Assembly: GCF_024832785.1 (NCBI RefSeq)
Contig: NZ_CP116615.1
Span: 1,860,001-1,924,000 of the forward strand
Direction: 5' to 3'
DNA: 64,000 nt
Source: Fontisphaera persica
GTDB lineage: Bacteria > Verrucomicrobiota > Verrucomicrobiia > Limisphaerales > Fontisphaeraceae
Shown here: one piece after another, positions 46,301-52,473 of the stretch
Numbering within the stretch: position 1 is the first letter of the stretch
Layout of the letters: each line of letters starts with the position of its first letter
Translations under genes and position numbers: made by a program
Notes under the pieces: model-generated
Seen by the model: only the letters and a program-made list of their open reading frames with translations
Databases searched by the model: none
Told to the model about the DNA's origin: nothing

Positions 46301-47366
46301 CGTAACCCGGATTGCTGACGGCGGCGATGCGCGGGCCTTTGGTGGCGCGCACTTCGGCGTTGGCGCTGGTGGCCACCGTGCCGTTGTAGGTGTTGCTCAC
46401 CACGCAAGTCAGGATATTGGTCGAATCAGAAGCCCCCGGTGCAGTAAAGGTATAAGTGGTGTTGGTCGCGTTCGGAATGTCCACCCCGTTCAATTTCCAC
46501 TGATAAACCAGATAGACCGGCCAGCCCATCGCCACGGTGCGCAAGGTCACGCTGCCGCCGGGCGAGGTCACGCTCACCGGTGCCGGTTGCACGGTAATAA
46601 TCACTGGATCCTCGGGGTTGTCGTAAATCTGGGTGGTGGCGGTCTCATTGCCAGTTTCCCCGGCGCAACCATGACGGCTGCCCGCGATGCCTACATAAAT
46701 GGTATTGGGGAACGGGTCGTTGTCGTTGCCGCCCACGGTGCTGGGCCAGTTGTAAGTGTCCTGGGTTTGCGGCCCCACCCAGTTCACGCCGTCCATGCTG
46801 GCGTACCCCCGAAACACGCTGCCCACCCGTTGCAGGCGCACCCATTGATAGGTCGGATGATTGCCGTCCCCCGGCACAATGCGGTCCTCATGCTGACCGC
46901 CATTGCCGGCTTCGCCCGCCCTCCATGTGCGGTACATGAGCGACAAGTCACCCACGCCCTGGCTTTGGCCGCAATTGCTGGTCGGGTTGCCATCATTCCC
47001 CACAATTGGACCTGATGGCGTCGCCTTGGAGAACACCATCTTGCTGGAAACATCCAGCGAAGGACGCGCCATGATGCCCGCCTTGGGCCAGCGGGCGGTC
47101 ACCTCCATGGAGGCGACGCGTATTTTGATGTCGAAGTCCCCAGTTACCTGCAGATAAAGAAAGGTGAATTCATCCTGCATGTCCCAGATGTCGTTGCCCG
47201 CGGCATAGAGCGTGATGTGATTGGGGGCATTGCTGACCACTGATCCCACAGGGTTACCGCCCACGTGGGCCAGCGTGAATGGCACCTGTGCCACCTGAGC
47301 CATGGCCGCCCAACCGGTGAATACCGCGGCAGCCGCCAGTGTTTTGAGCATTTTAGGGTACGTCAT
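37368..47366 (-). CDS. Giant secreted modular protein (3332 residues)
   Basis: Signal peptide (about 1-23, ending AMAQ). Modules from the N-terminus: a concanavalin/DUF1349-like domain (around 50-250, AGNDIWDMQDEFTFLYLQV), an Ig-like domain, then four tandem units of ~374 residues, each an SbsA/Ig-like strand bundle, a PA14-like domain (GSYRFYAVGDDDNEF type) and an Ig-like domain (YQWQ...YRC type). Next are an F5/8-like discoidin domain (~1990-2135), a second concanavalin/DUF1349-like domain (~2200-2400, AGSDIWGSYDAMNFTYREI), a cadherin-like repeat, an FG-GAP propeller with seven DxNxDxxxD-type repeats (~2510-2870) and tandem cadherin-like repeats (VNDQP, VNDAP, VNDKP). No enzyme domain, transmembrane tail, LPxTG or PEP-CTERM ending was seen. 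It is probably a secreted or surface-bound adhesin or glycan-binding protein. Start: ATG at 47366 with AAGGA six bases before. Confidence 0.85.
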   Translation of the reverse strand: MTYPKMLKTLAAAAVFTGWAAMAQVAQVPFTLAHVGGNPVGSVVSNAPNHITLYAAGNDIWDMQDEFTFLYLQVTGDFDIKIRVASMEVTARWPKAGIMARPSLDVSSKMVFSKATPSGPIVGNDGNPTSNCGQSQGVGDLSLMYRTWRAGEAGNGGQHEDRIVPGDGNHPTYQWVRLQRVGSVFRGYASMDGVNWVGPQTQDTYNWPSTVGGNDNDPFPNTIYVGIAGSRHGCAGETGNETATTQIYDNPEDPVIITVQPAPVSVTSPGGSVTLRTVAMGWPVYLVYQWKLNGVDIPNATNTTYTFTAPGASDSTNILTCVVSNTYNGTVATSANAEVRATKGPRIAAVSNPGYGVLFIDLNKPLANLQSVDDAVAQIPNYCYLFSNAPPSQVAVIGAPGNLPAAFTTASLANNRTRIILNYVNYNIAIGHPYFVEFDPTVGIDLQDNDGNNMFSNLSNDDLRSPIFTRTVGPMQALSARGNVSLRGILISFNQALAGDLANAQNPANYTVNNGVNVISATVMPNGTDVLLYTTMQDPVTSYTVTVQNIADMVPTPLNFTTPISIPGYVLSKRYDNDRSLADLKIYAANNPPAAANFVPWFEYPDDGRDNFQAIITGWIVPAASGSYRFYAVGDDDNEFWLSPDDNPANRVLLTRQSGWTGFRNYNKFQGGEGGADPNARSAPVQLYRGMAYSAEVLFRDGTGGGHVSVGYNTGDDLPTGPIQGQEIAYGAQPGGPTTVAFTQHPQNTNQYAGLRVTFTVAATGANPTGPIVYQWQSGGVGAWTNIPGANAASYQTPVLSMSDNGKQYRCVAVNLGGSLAQAISSVATLTVQEDTIAPVLLSAEAYQGFRKVRVVFSEPVEPTTAENPANYAISGGITVLSAARTGDGSVVILDTSLQDIATQYTLTVNNVDDFSPLSGAIAPNSTANFTSFMLIPGKVKDEAFTGIGGSGINDLKNNSKYINNQPDTVGYRGGFDVPDEGMDNYGRRLSAFIIPPTNGNYRFYMASDDDSEFYLSTDDNPANKTMRANLYGWTDYRAYDVWQTSRGGGTYPSARSEAIALEGGKLYYAEAIMKEGGGGDHIAVAMAPEGSQPGNGSPGMIGWGLFPVTAGPTTVTITTQPQDRTGYENARATFTCVAQGSNPSQVGYQWQVLRGGTWLMIPGAVSSTYQTPVLTLADNGTQFRCLVYNPGGNMAQRVSAVATLTVLVDSVPPTVESVSATPVPNKVLVRFGEAVPYGWDSTSAYTLMDGANSYNPVEVVDLGDTTGFLLTFSGVSLNANQQYTLRVENVYDQGFNLLETTNLTFTGWHTQPGFVQRQVFTGNSSAANNFTIITNNSKFPYFPDSVTMMDTAYSPKNYGDYYSIRMIGWFIPPETAVYNFRAEADDSAWLLMSLSPVHPAHPANAATVIRLEGGCAACNEPGNWSGPVSLVGGVPYYFELLMQEGGGGDYVSLAFRNNANYQTAPGLYRDTDNRGNFTNQFIAWALVPDYKYFGLQPVNITVSDGNPGTVVAAVHPYAQPATYQWQRFDGTAWQNVAGATNASYTKIMRPSTDQGAQYRCVATFVDGTTATSAVATVTVLADTTPPTVAYIGGSVNYQQIMVRFSERMDAASVAAGTYTLTDALNNVVPVLGASLMPDAITAILTTTPQEPGAVYTLTLNNVRDASENANAVSPNIATYTNAVYADGIYLRRYDGFGGTTLPALTNNVNFPNNPSFRSILGDANYRPSMDNYGALMSGVFVPPTTGNYKFWLRNDDDAGAFLGTTMDYSSRQFVAFRGCCNDGWNDGANTLPNDQAVKFLIAGFPYYWEAMVKEGGGGDYLEVGYTTGASVLSGGAAVRIPRTMVYQYGFINPAITLTTQPQSVTTNVGATVTLSVAASGSPFYTLYQWQRNGVNILGARSDSYTTPALSFLDNGVQYRCLIVRSDGAQVSQTAVINVNPTESNPLVLQRGHSLNGKVVGLVFNDAVAIGTLTNLAQIQINTLGSPVDMRPVTGAGDVVTGFGGTWPGNEHPGLAVDGLLRTKYLNFGKLNTGFIVQLGAGAKVVKAVRFTSANDAPERDPIDFILEGSNDGSSWTVITNSPLAAFQSRGWSQLVPVPNNTAYGYYRVTFPNVANAPAANSMQIGEVELLEQPAAVTVVDARLNRGETNTIQLTLSSAINGPFEVQVSGLADLNGNYMTPSAVTVTPRGLKHANSSEMVAGSATNPSANWPGTYGWNVMGDENTIQAWVAGSDIWGSYDAMNFTYREINGDFVATVRILGLRNAGNWTKAGLMARPGLAAHERQRAILATPAFDTGLNRGENAIQMTYRDGFGGGSTEALRTYPTGGRTGVPPLPYPNVWVKLMRSNGMFYAFHSLDGTTWVANGQYNDGLPTLLNVGLASSAVNNNDYTIATYQDFQVQLVVPAELVTTVAAIDEDSMATINVPGHTGNRTYEIVSGPAHGQVLVQGGQLIYIPDPNFNGLDTFTYRAIENGIASGVLTINVPVTMVEDAATRPYAFTNSLPLAMGAPPRAVVTADFVKDNKLDLAVAIPASNVVALLKGNGKGDFTNRFDLVVGNNPIALTLGDFNYDRRPDLAVLCAGDRVVQIWQNNGVNDLAGALTLVTNIPLTGNNPVAFIAADLNKDLFVDLVVVDAGNGTDPGTVEVFYHQRMVYAPVFDATEIVQVGRSPSAIAAGLLGTPTALDKPDLVVANAGNDNVSILTLVGTSLTVVTNLPVGDMPAAVGVVDINLDKLPDILVANMGSDDLTVWTNASNPKVRNDMRFAPAGSFGVGMAAGFQPRDLAFGDYNNDKLVDVAIALMGADAVLVMHGNGMKSLTNVPPLPVLNFYWGDPGMISDVEDMPVSLASGDYNADKLPDLAVANWGAQNVSILLNNWAPKAYNQKLVFVEDMPTNIVLGGSYGPLDYYITVWPTNGVLDPSNGLGYLNLTTNPVLKYTPLTNRFGRDLIKYYVSDGVKTSKWAMLSINILPVNDQPVIQTAVGNMGTVEAAEDVPVKWTNFITYAWAGPWGEEKQRLSYFFKPADPTLFKGKAGLPRIATTNLTLFFTPTNNAFGETLVELWAKDSGRVKTNNPDMRPYGEQDTTVTQVFIIRITNVNDAPVFVNPLALNARTINEDGNVSWRFNVRDIDSDINSLTVSLLSTNTGLVDPNNPAHWNYTKALVPGTNLWEVTLNVTPAADAFGRTMLTVVLSDGTNTSSRTVGLIVQPVNDKPNFVLTRTSLDIASTNGHASTNVVVDITASNALLGPANEVNPPAPLAPQRFQQFRVVPSDPAPFVSAPTINPLTGGLVIRTKPTTASVAVTLTITAVDSGGTLNGGVNTSDPQTFTLRINP
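38750..39840 (-). repeat. FG-GAP/VCBS propeller, seven repeats
   Basis: Inside the giant protein (about residues 2509-2872), seven units carry an aspartate-rich calcium loop followed by a short strand: DFVKDNKLDLAV, DFNYDRRPDLAV, DLNKDLFVDLVV, TALDKPDLVV, DINLDKLPDILV, DYNNDKLVDVAI, DYNADKLPDLAV. The fourth is shortened. Seven such units are what a seven-blade propeller needs. Confidence 0.8.
41540..45960 (-). repeat. Four-copy ~1.1 kb super-repeat (SbsA/Ig + PA14-like + Ig)
   Basis: The PA14-like tyrosine of the Y-R-F-Y motif falls at residues 628, 1002, 1379 and 1749 of the giant protein, a spacing of 374, 377 and 370 residues. Each copy has the same order: SbsA/Ig-like strands (FSEPVEPTT, FGEAVPYGW, FSERMDAAS type), PA14-like, KEGGGGD-type loop, then Ig-like with a YRC cysteine. 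Copies are diverged at DNA level, so they are old duplications. Confidence 0.8.
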
Positions 47367-47664
47367 AGGAGTTCCTTGGATGGGGGACTTGACCAACGTT
47401 AAAATCTTGTGCGCCGACACGACACCACAATTGTTTTTCATGGCAAAAAACTTCGCCAACATACGGTGTATTTGGGTTGTAATCAGGTTACCGGCGCATA
47501 GAAGTAGCGTATTAGCCCTTGGGGCGCAAGACTTTTTTTCAAAAATTTTTCCTGTCCGTCACCGGTCCGCTGGCCGGGTTTGCATTCCTTCCCAAAGCGT
47601 GTTCCCAGCTTCGTTGAAAGAAGGATTGAGCCGGAGGCTAAAACCGGCTAAGCTGGCTGGCGTG
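47367..47664. promoter_or_regulatory. Divergent intergenic region of the giant gene and DUF4197 operon
   Basis: This 298-base gap separates the giant minus-strand gene from the DUF4197-SpoIIM-RDD-nagA-cytidylyltransferase operon on the plus strand and should hold both promoters. A ribosome site AAGGA for the giant gene is the complement of 47373-47377, six bases from its ATG. I see no clear -35/-10 pair. The stretch 47520-47560 is AT-rich with a run of T (GACTTTTTTTC) and could be part of a promoter or of a weak terminator-like element. Confidence 0.45.
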
Positions 47665-48567
47665 ATGGCCTTGAATATGTCGCGAAAATCCTTCTTCACC
47701 CTGGCCTGGCTCGCTGCCATGGGTCTGCAACTCCCTTGGGCACTGGCCCAAAATCCGCCGGCCGTGCTGGATGTCAAACCCGCCTTCATGCTGGTCACCA
47801 CCAACGTGGAAATCAAAACCAATATGGTCATTGTGACCAATTTCGTGGTGGTGACCAACATCACCCGCGTCACTAATTACTATAATGCCGCCGGCCAGTT
47901 GCTCACCCCAGTAACCCCGCAAGCCCTGCCCGCCCTGCCACCGCCGCCCGCCGCCAAACCTGCCACCCCGGACCTGGCGCAAGTGAGGGCAGCCCAACTG
48001 CAGGCCATACGTGATTTGCTGACGCAAGGAATCACCGCAGCTTCCAATGTGTTGTCCAAACCGGGGGCTTTCACCAGCAACGCCGCACATCAAATTGCCA
48101 TTCCCGCCGGCGTGACGGTATTTGACCGCAAACGCGGCGAAGCCCTGCTGCAAGCCATGAATCTCACCGCCGAGCGAGCAGTGCCAGAGGCGGCAGGTCT
48201 GCTCCTCAAATACGCGGGAGCGGTTCAGCACAGCAATCCTGTGGAGGTCATTCGCGGCGAGCCAGATGCGGCCACCCGCCTGTTGCTTAGCAGCCAAGGG
48301 GAGGCGCTTTCCCAAGGCTTGGTCGAAATCGTGGAGCGGGCCGGCCGTGAGTCCAAGTTGCAGGAGGCTTACGCCAATGCCATGTTGCGCGGCGGCGGCC
48401 TGCTGGGCGCGGTGCTGGGCACGCAACCCCAGGGCAACGTGGAATCCCATGTGGCACAGGGCCTTTTGCGGGCCTTCGCCGAATATCTGGTGCGAGAGGA
48501 AAAACTGGTGCGCACCAATGCCGCCGCCCGGTCAACCCCCGCCTTGCGCCAGGCTTTTGCGCCATGA
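47665..48567 (+). CDS. DUF4197-family secreted protein with Thr-Asn hexapeptide repeats
   Basis: The 300-residue protein starts with a signal peptide (about 1-26, SFFTLAWLAAMGLQLPWALAQ). It has a proline-rich linker (ALPPPPAAKPATP) and then a DUF4197 domain from about residue 110: LLTQGITAASNVLSKPGAF, IPAGVTVFDRKRGEALLQAMNLTAERAVPEAA, IRGEPDAATRLLL, and FAEYLVREEKLVRTNAAARST. Between signal and linker, residues 46-71 carry Thr-Asn pairs at exactly six-residue spacing (46, 52, 58, 64, 70), with hydrophobic residues between. The function of DUF4197 is unknown. It leads a five-gene ATGA-coupled operon. An ATG at 47677 is an alternative start. Confidence 0.8.
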   Translation: MALNMSRKSFFTLAWLAAMGLQLPWALAQNPPAVLDVKPAFMLVTTNVEIKTNMVIVTNFVVVTNITRVTNYYNAAGQLLTPVTPQALPALPPPPAAKPATPDLAQVRAAQLQAIRDLLTQGITAASNVLSKPGAFTSNAAHQIAIPAGVTVFDRKRGEALLQAMNLTAERAVPEAAGLLLKYAGAVQHSNPVEVIRGEPDAATRLLLSSQGEALSQGLVEIVERAGRESKLQEAYANAMLRGGGLLGAVLGTQPQGNVESHVAQGLLRAFAEYLVREEKLVRTNAAARSTPALRQAFAP

Positions 48568-49577
48568 TTATTGACCTCCAGCGCTTCTTGGAGGCCGAAC
48601 AGCCCTGCTGGCGCGAATTGGAGGAACGTCTGCGGCGGCTGGAACACACCGAGGCTGAGGCCATCAGCTTGATGGAGTTGCAACGGCTCCATTACCTCTA
48701 TGAGCGCACGTCCTCGGACCTGGTGAGATTGCGCACTTACGCGGCGGAGCCGGAAATCCGGCAATACTTGGAGAGCCTGGTGGCACGGGCTTACGCGGAA
48801 ATCCACGAAACCCGCAGCCGCAGTCGCGTATGGCATCCCTGGCGTTGGCTCACGCAAACGTTCCCGCTGACTTTTCGCCAGCATTGGAACGCATTTCGGC
48901 TGGCTCTGCTCATTACCCTGGCGGGAGTGCTCCTGGGCGGGCTGGCGACGGTGTTGGACCCGCAATCGCGCTTTGTCACCATGCCCTTTGGCCATGACCA
49001 ATGGCGTCCAAGCGAACGGGTGGCGCGCGAGGAATCGGGAGAGTTGCAGAACATTGCCGGCAGTCACATGACGTTTTCCTCCTATTTAATCGCCAATAAC
49101 ACCAAGGTCGCTCTGTTCACCCTGGCCCTGGGCATGACCTACGGGCTGGGAACCGTGGTCTTGCTCTTTTATAATGGCGTGGCCCTGGGCGCCATCACGG
49201 TGGATTACCTCCAGGATGGCCAGGCGGCTTTTCTTTTGGGTTGGCTGCTGCCCCACGGCTCCGTGGAAATTCCGGCCATACTCATAGCCGGCCAGGCCGG
49301 CCTGGTGCTGGCGGGCGCCTTGATTGGACGCGGCCGCCGTGAGCCGCTGGCCCGGCGCGTACGGGCTGCCGGACCGCAAGTGCTTACCCTGGCCGGCGGC
49401 GTCATTCTGCTGTTGATTTGGGCTGGCTTGGTGGAGTCCTTCCTCAGCCAATACCATCAGCCATATATGCCTTATGCGCTGAAAATTGCTTTTGGCATGG
49501 TGCAATTGGCCCTGTTAATGGTCTTTCTGGCCCGCAGCGGACGAAAGCCGGCCAAGGAGGCAAACCCTGCCACATGA
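48564..49577 (+). CDS. SpoIIM (stage II sporulation protein M)-family membrane protein
   Basis: The 337-residue protein has a helical cytoplasmic N-terminal part (about 1-100, rich in Glu/Leu/Arg) and five or so membrane helices: FRLALLITLAGVLLGGLATVL, KVALFTLALGMTYGLGTVVLLFYNG (given in part), AAFLLGWLLPHGSVEIPAILIAGQAGLVLA in two segments, VLTLAGGVILLLIWAGLVESFL and a last one near 310-325. The GSVEIPAI stretch is the SpoIIM/UPF0182-neighbour signature. In non-sporulating bacteria these proteins occur with RDD proteins and MoxR-type ATPases; the RDD gene follows with an ATGA overlap, but no MoxR ATPase is here. Role in envelope assembly is inferred. Confidence 0.83.
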   Translation: MIIDLQRFLEAEQPCWRELEERLRRLEHTEAEAISLMELQRLHYLYERTSSDLVRLRTYAAEPEIRQYLESLVARAYAEIHETRSRSRVWHPWRWLTQTFPLTFRQHWNAFRLALLITLAGVLLGGLATVLDPQSRFVTMPFGHDQWRPSERVAREESGELQNIAGSHMTFSSYLIANNTKVALFTLALGMTYGLGTVVLLFYNGVALGAITVDYLQDGQAAFLLGWLLPHGSVEIPAILIAGQAGLVLAGALIGRGRREPLARRVRAAGPQVLTLAGGVILLLIWAGLVESFLSQYHQPYMPYALKIAFGMVQLALLMVFLARSGRKPAKEANPAT

Positions 49578-50383
49578 ACGGGTCCATGGCCATTCAACAG
49601 CTCTGGATTAAAACACCGGAAGGTGTCGCCTTTAGTTTGCCGCTGGCCAGTCCCCTGCCCCGCATGGTGGCCTGGATGCTGGATGGCCTGGTGATTTTGG
49701 CGGCCACTGCCGCCCTCCTCAAAATCATCGCCATCCTGGGATTGTTTTCGCCAGACTTCGGGCAGGCGCTGCGCATTCTGAGCTGGTTGGTCGTATCCAC
49801 TGGCTACGGCATGGTTTTGGAATGGTTTTGGCGCGGACAAACCCTGGGCAAAAAAATCCTGCGCCTGCGGGTCGTGGATGCCCAGGGATTGCGTCTGCAA
49901 TTTTACCAGGTCTTCCTGCGCAACGTCTTGCGGGCGGTGGACTCCCTGCCGTTGTTCTATCTGTTGGGCGGGCTGGTGTGTCTTTTATCCCCCCGCTATC
50001 AGCGCTTGGGGGACATGGCCGCAGGCACGGTGGTCATTCGCACTCCCAAGTTTTCGCAACCGGACCTGGAGCAAATCCGCACCGGCAAGTTTAATTCCCT
50101 GCGGCGTTATCCCCATTTGCTGGCCCGCTTACGCCAGAAAACCACCCCCAGCGAGGCCGCCCTGGCCTTGCAGGCTGTGTTGCGGCGGGAGGAATTTACG
50201 CCAGAACAAAGGGTGGAACTGTTTCGCGAATTGGCAGCGCATTTTGCCCAGAAGGTCTCCTTCCCAGCGGAGGTCTGGGAAGGTTTGAGCGACGAGCAAT
50301 TCATTCGCAACGTGGTGGAGGCGCTGTATCGGGCGGAAGTGAAAACCACGCCGGCGGCGGCCGCCACCCCCCAAAAGGCATGA
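49574..50383 (+). CDS. RDD-family membrane protein
   Basis: The 269-residue protein has two or three membrane helices near the start (RMVAWMLDGLVILAATAALLKII; ILSWLVVSTGYGMVLEWFW; LPLFYLLGGLVCLLS) and the RDD pattern around them (SPLPRMVAWMLDGLVI, GQTLGKKILRLRVVDAQGL, FLRNVLRAVDSLP). The C-terminal 120 residues are cytoplasmic and helical (LQAVLRREEFTPEQRVELFRELAAHF). RDD proteins are often paired with SpoIIM, as here. The ATG at 49574 overlaps the SpoIIM stop by four bases (ATGA), and the gene ends in an ATGA overlap with nagA. Confidence 0.85.
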   Translation: MNGSMAIQQLWIKTPEGVAFSLPLASPLPRMVAWMLDGLVILAATAALLKIIAILGLFSPDFGQALRILSWLVVSTGYGMVLEWFWRGQTLGKKILRLRVVDAQGLRLQFYQVFLRNVLRAVDSLPLFYLLGGLVCLLSPRYQRLGDMAAGTVVIRTPKFSQPDLEQIRTGKFNSLRRYPHLLARLRQKTTPSEAALALQAVLRREEFTPEQRVELFRELAAHFAQKVSFPAEVWEGLSDEQFIRNVVEALYRAEVKTTPAAAATPQKA

Positions 50384-51573
50384 AAAACCCCCGGCTTTTC
50401 CCAACCCGCGGCAGTGTGGTGGCACGGCACTACCGCCGGGGCGTGTGCTGGCGGCTTTCGTGGGAAAACGGCCTGATTACTGAAAGCGAATGCGTCAAAA
50501 AGGGGGGACATCCCGAACTTTACCTTGCGCCAGCCTTGTTTGACCCGCAGGTCAACGGTTACGCAGGCATAGACTTCCAGCAGGACGGGTTAAGTGTTGA
50601 GGCGCTGTTGGAAGCTGCCCGCCGTCTGCGACGGGACGGTTGTGCCCGTTTTCTGTTGACGTTGATTACGGATGCCTGGCCCGCCCTGGTCCGGCGTCTG
50701 CGGCATTGCGTGGCGCTGCGGCGCAGCCAGCCCGAGCTGCAGGCAGCCATTGCCGGCTGGCATATCGAAGGCCCTTTTCTCTCAGATAAGCCCGGCTTTT
50801 GCGGGGCGCATCATCCCGCGTTGATGCTGGACCCCTCGCCGGAGATGCTGGCCGAGCTGCGCCGCCTGACTGAGCCTGACCCCCTGGTGGTGACGCTGGC
50901 CCCGGAACGCGCCGGAAGTTTGACCGCCATTCGCAAAGCCGCAGGAATGGGCATCCGCGTCAGTCTGGGGCATACCGATGCCAGTGCGCGCCTGCTCGAC
51001 GCCGCGCTGGCCGCAGGCGCGGTGGGATTTACCCATTTGGCCAACGGCTGCCCCCGGCAACTGGACCGGCACGACAACATTCTTTGGCGGGCGCTTTCCA
51101 GCTCCCTGGCGCGTCCCGCCCCGCCAGGGGTGGAGCGTTACGTGGGTTTGATTGCGGATGGCGTGCATGTCAGCCCGGCGCTGTTCCGCCTGTTGCACCA
51201 ATGGCTGCCGCCCGGGCGGATTTATTACACCACCGACGCCATGGCTGCGGCGGCCGCTCCGCCGGGCAAATACACATTAGGCCAATTGCAGGTGGAGGTG
51301 GGGGAGGACCTGGTAGTGCGCCTGCCCGGCACTCCTTATTTTGCTGGCTCGGCCCTGCGGCCCATTCTGGCCGTGCAGCGAGCCGCACACATGCTGCAAG
51401 CGCCCTGGGCCGAAGCCTGGTTGCGTGCCTCGCGGGTCCCTGCGGCATTCGCCGGCTTGAAAGCGGATTTAATCCCCGGACAACCGGCGAATTTCTGCCT
51501 GGTGCGATTGACCCACGAAGGCATTCCGCAAATCGAGCAAACATATTTCCACGGCAAACCTTGTTCCCCATGA
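50380..51573 (+). CDS. nagA: N-acetylglucosamine-6-phosphate deacetylase
   Basis: Deacetylates GlcNAc-6-phosphate to glucosamine-6-phosphate, for use or recycling of amino sugars. The 397-residue amidohydrolase shows DPQVNGYAGIDFQ (the QxNG start of NagA), the metal Glu in WHIEGPFLSDKPGFCGAH, His in SLGHTDASARLL, HLANGCPRQLDRHDN, catalytic Asp in YYTTDAMAAAA, and FAGSALRPI. It sits between the RDD gene and the cytidylyltransferase with four-base overlaps both sides. Its pairing with a sugar cytidylyltransferase, and not with nagB, suggests supply of an activated amino sugar for surface glycans; that is inference. Confidence 0.9.
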   Translation: MKNPRLFPTRGSVVARHYRRGVCWRLSWENGLITESECVKKGGHPELYLAPALFDPQVNGYAGIDFQQDGLSVEALLEAARRLRRDGCARFLLTLITDAWPALVRRLRHCVALRRSQPELQAAIAGWHIEGPFLSDKPGFCGAHHPALMLDPSPEMLAELRRLTEPDPLVVTLAPERAGSLTAIRKAAGMGIRVSLGHTDASARLLDAALAAGAVGFTHLANGCPRQLDRHDNILWRALSSSLARPAPPGVERYVGLIADGVHVSPALFRLLHQWLPPGRIYYTTDAMAAAAAPPGKYTLGQLQVEVGEDLVVRLPGTPYFAGSALRPILAVQRAAHMLQAPWAEAWLRASRVPAAFAGLKADLIPGQPANFCLVRLTHEGIPQIEQTYFHGKPCSP

Positions 51574-52307
51574 AAGTGGTGGCCATCATTCAAGCACGCA
51601 TGGGCAGCACCCGGCTGCCCGGAAAAGTCCTGCGGACGTTATGTGGCCAACCGGTGCTGCGCCATGTCTGCAACCGGGTACGTCTTGCCCGGCGGCTGGA
51701 GAGTCTGTGGGTGGCCACCTCCACCCGCGCCGCAGATGATGCCATCGCCCAGGCCTGTGCAGCATGGAATGTCCCTTGTTACCGCGGCAGCGAAGACGAC
51801 GTGCTTGCGCGCTTTCATGGCGCGGCCGCCGCAGCGGGGGCGGAGGTGGTCGTGCGCATCACCGCCGATTGTCCGTTGTTTGATGGCTGGCTGTTGGACG
51901 ATATGCTAAGAGTCTTCCTGGAGGCCAATACCCCGGAAATACGGGTGGATTATCTGAGCAACGTCCTGGAGCGCCGCTACCCACGGGGTTTGGATGCCGA
52001 GATTTTCACTTTTGCGGCGCTTGACCAGGCCCACCGTGAGGCTCACCTGCCCCGGGAGCGGGAGCATGTGACGCCCTATCTCTACCAGCACCCTGAAAAA
52101 TTCCGGCTCCATTCTTACCGCGCCCCCGAAGACTGGTCACAGTATCGCTGGACGCTGGACACCCCCGAAGACTGGGCATTGATTGAAGCGATTTATCAGG
52201 CCTTATATCGGACGGAACAACCCTTTACTACCCGCCAGGTTCTGGAATGGCTTCAAGCCCGCCCTGACCTGGCACAGCTTAACGCGTCCGTCCGGCAGAA
52301 AGAGTGA
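51570..52307 (+). CDS. SpsF-type cytidylyltransferase
   Basis: The 245-residue nucleotidyltransferase starts KVVAIIQARMGSTRLPGKVL, the signature of the SpsF/acylneuraminate cytidylyltransferase family, and continues with YRGSEDDVLARF, VVRITADCPLFDG, and SNVLERRYPRGLDAEIFTFAALDQAHREA (in parts), all typical. Such enzymes activate nonulosonic or related sugars with CTP. The ATG at 51570 overlaps the nagA stop (ATGA). Downstream, after 166 bases, lies a sugar cluster with a WbpG amidotransferase trio and a methylase of the pseudaminic-acid-associated group. No NeuB-like synthase is seen in the window, so the sugar is undetermined. Confidence 0.85.
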   Translation: MKVVAIIQARMGSTRLPGKVLRTLCGQPVLRHVCNRVRLARRLESLWVATSTRAADDAIAQACAAWNVPCYRGSEDDVLARFHGAAAAAGAEVVVRITADCPLFDGWLLDDMLRVFLEANTPEIRVDYLSNVLERRYPRGLDAEIFTFAALDQAHREAHLPREREHVTPYLYQHPEKFRLHSYRAPEDWSQYRWTLDTPEDWALIEAIYQALYRTEQPFTTRQVLEWLQARPDLAQLNASVRQKE

Positions 52308-52351
52308 GGCCTTTTCAGTTTCGCCGAACCCACTTCGCCGCAAGTCAGGCC

Positions 52352-52416
52352 CCGCCCTCTAAAAATTTCATGGCGCCATGAAGCGGGCTTTGGTTTAGTA
52401 CTGCGCCAGAGGGCGG
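52352..52416. repeat. Nested inverted repeats in intergenic DNA
   Basis: CCGCCCTCT (52352-52360) and its exact complement AGAGGGCGG (52408-52416) enclose a second, perfect 16-base palindrome TTCATGGCGCCATGAA (52367-52382). The structure lies between the cytidylyltransferase stop and the methylase start. It could be a regulator site, an RNA fold or a remnant of a mobile repeat. Confidence 0.6.
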
Positions 52417-52473
52417 CAATTTGCCAGCACGGTGTGGCAATCATGAAGCCGCCAGGCGAGAGACAACATCATC

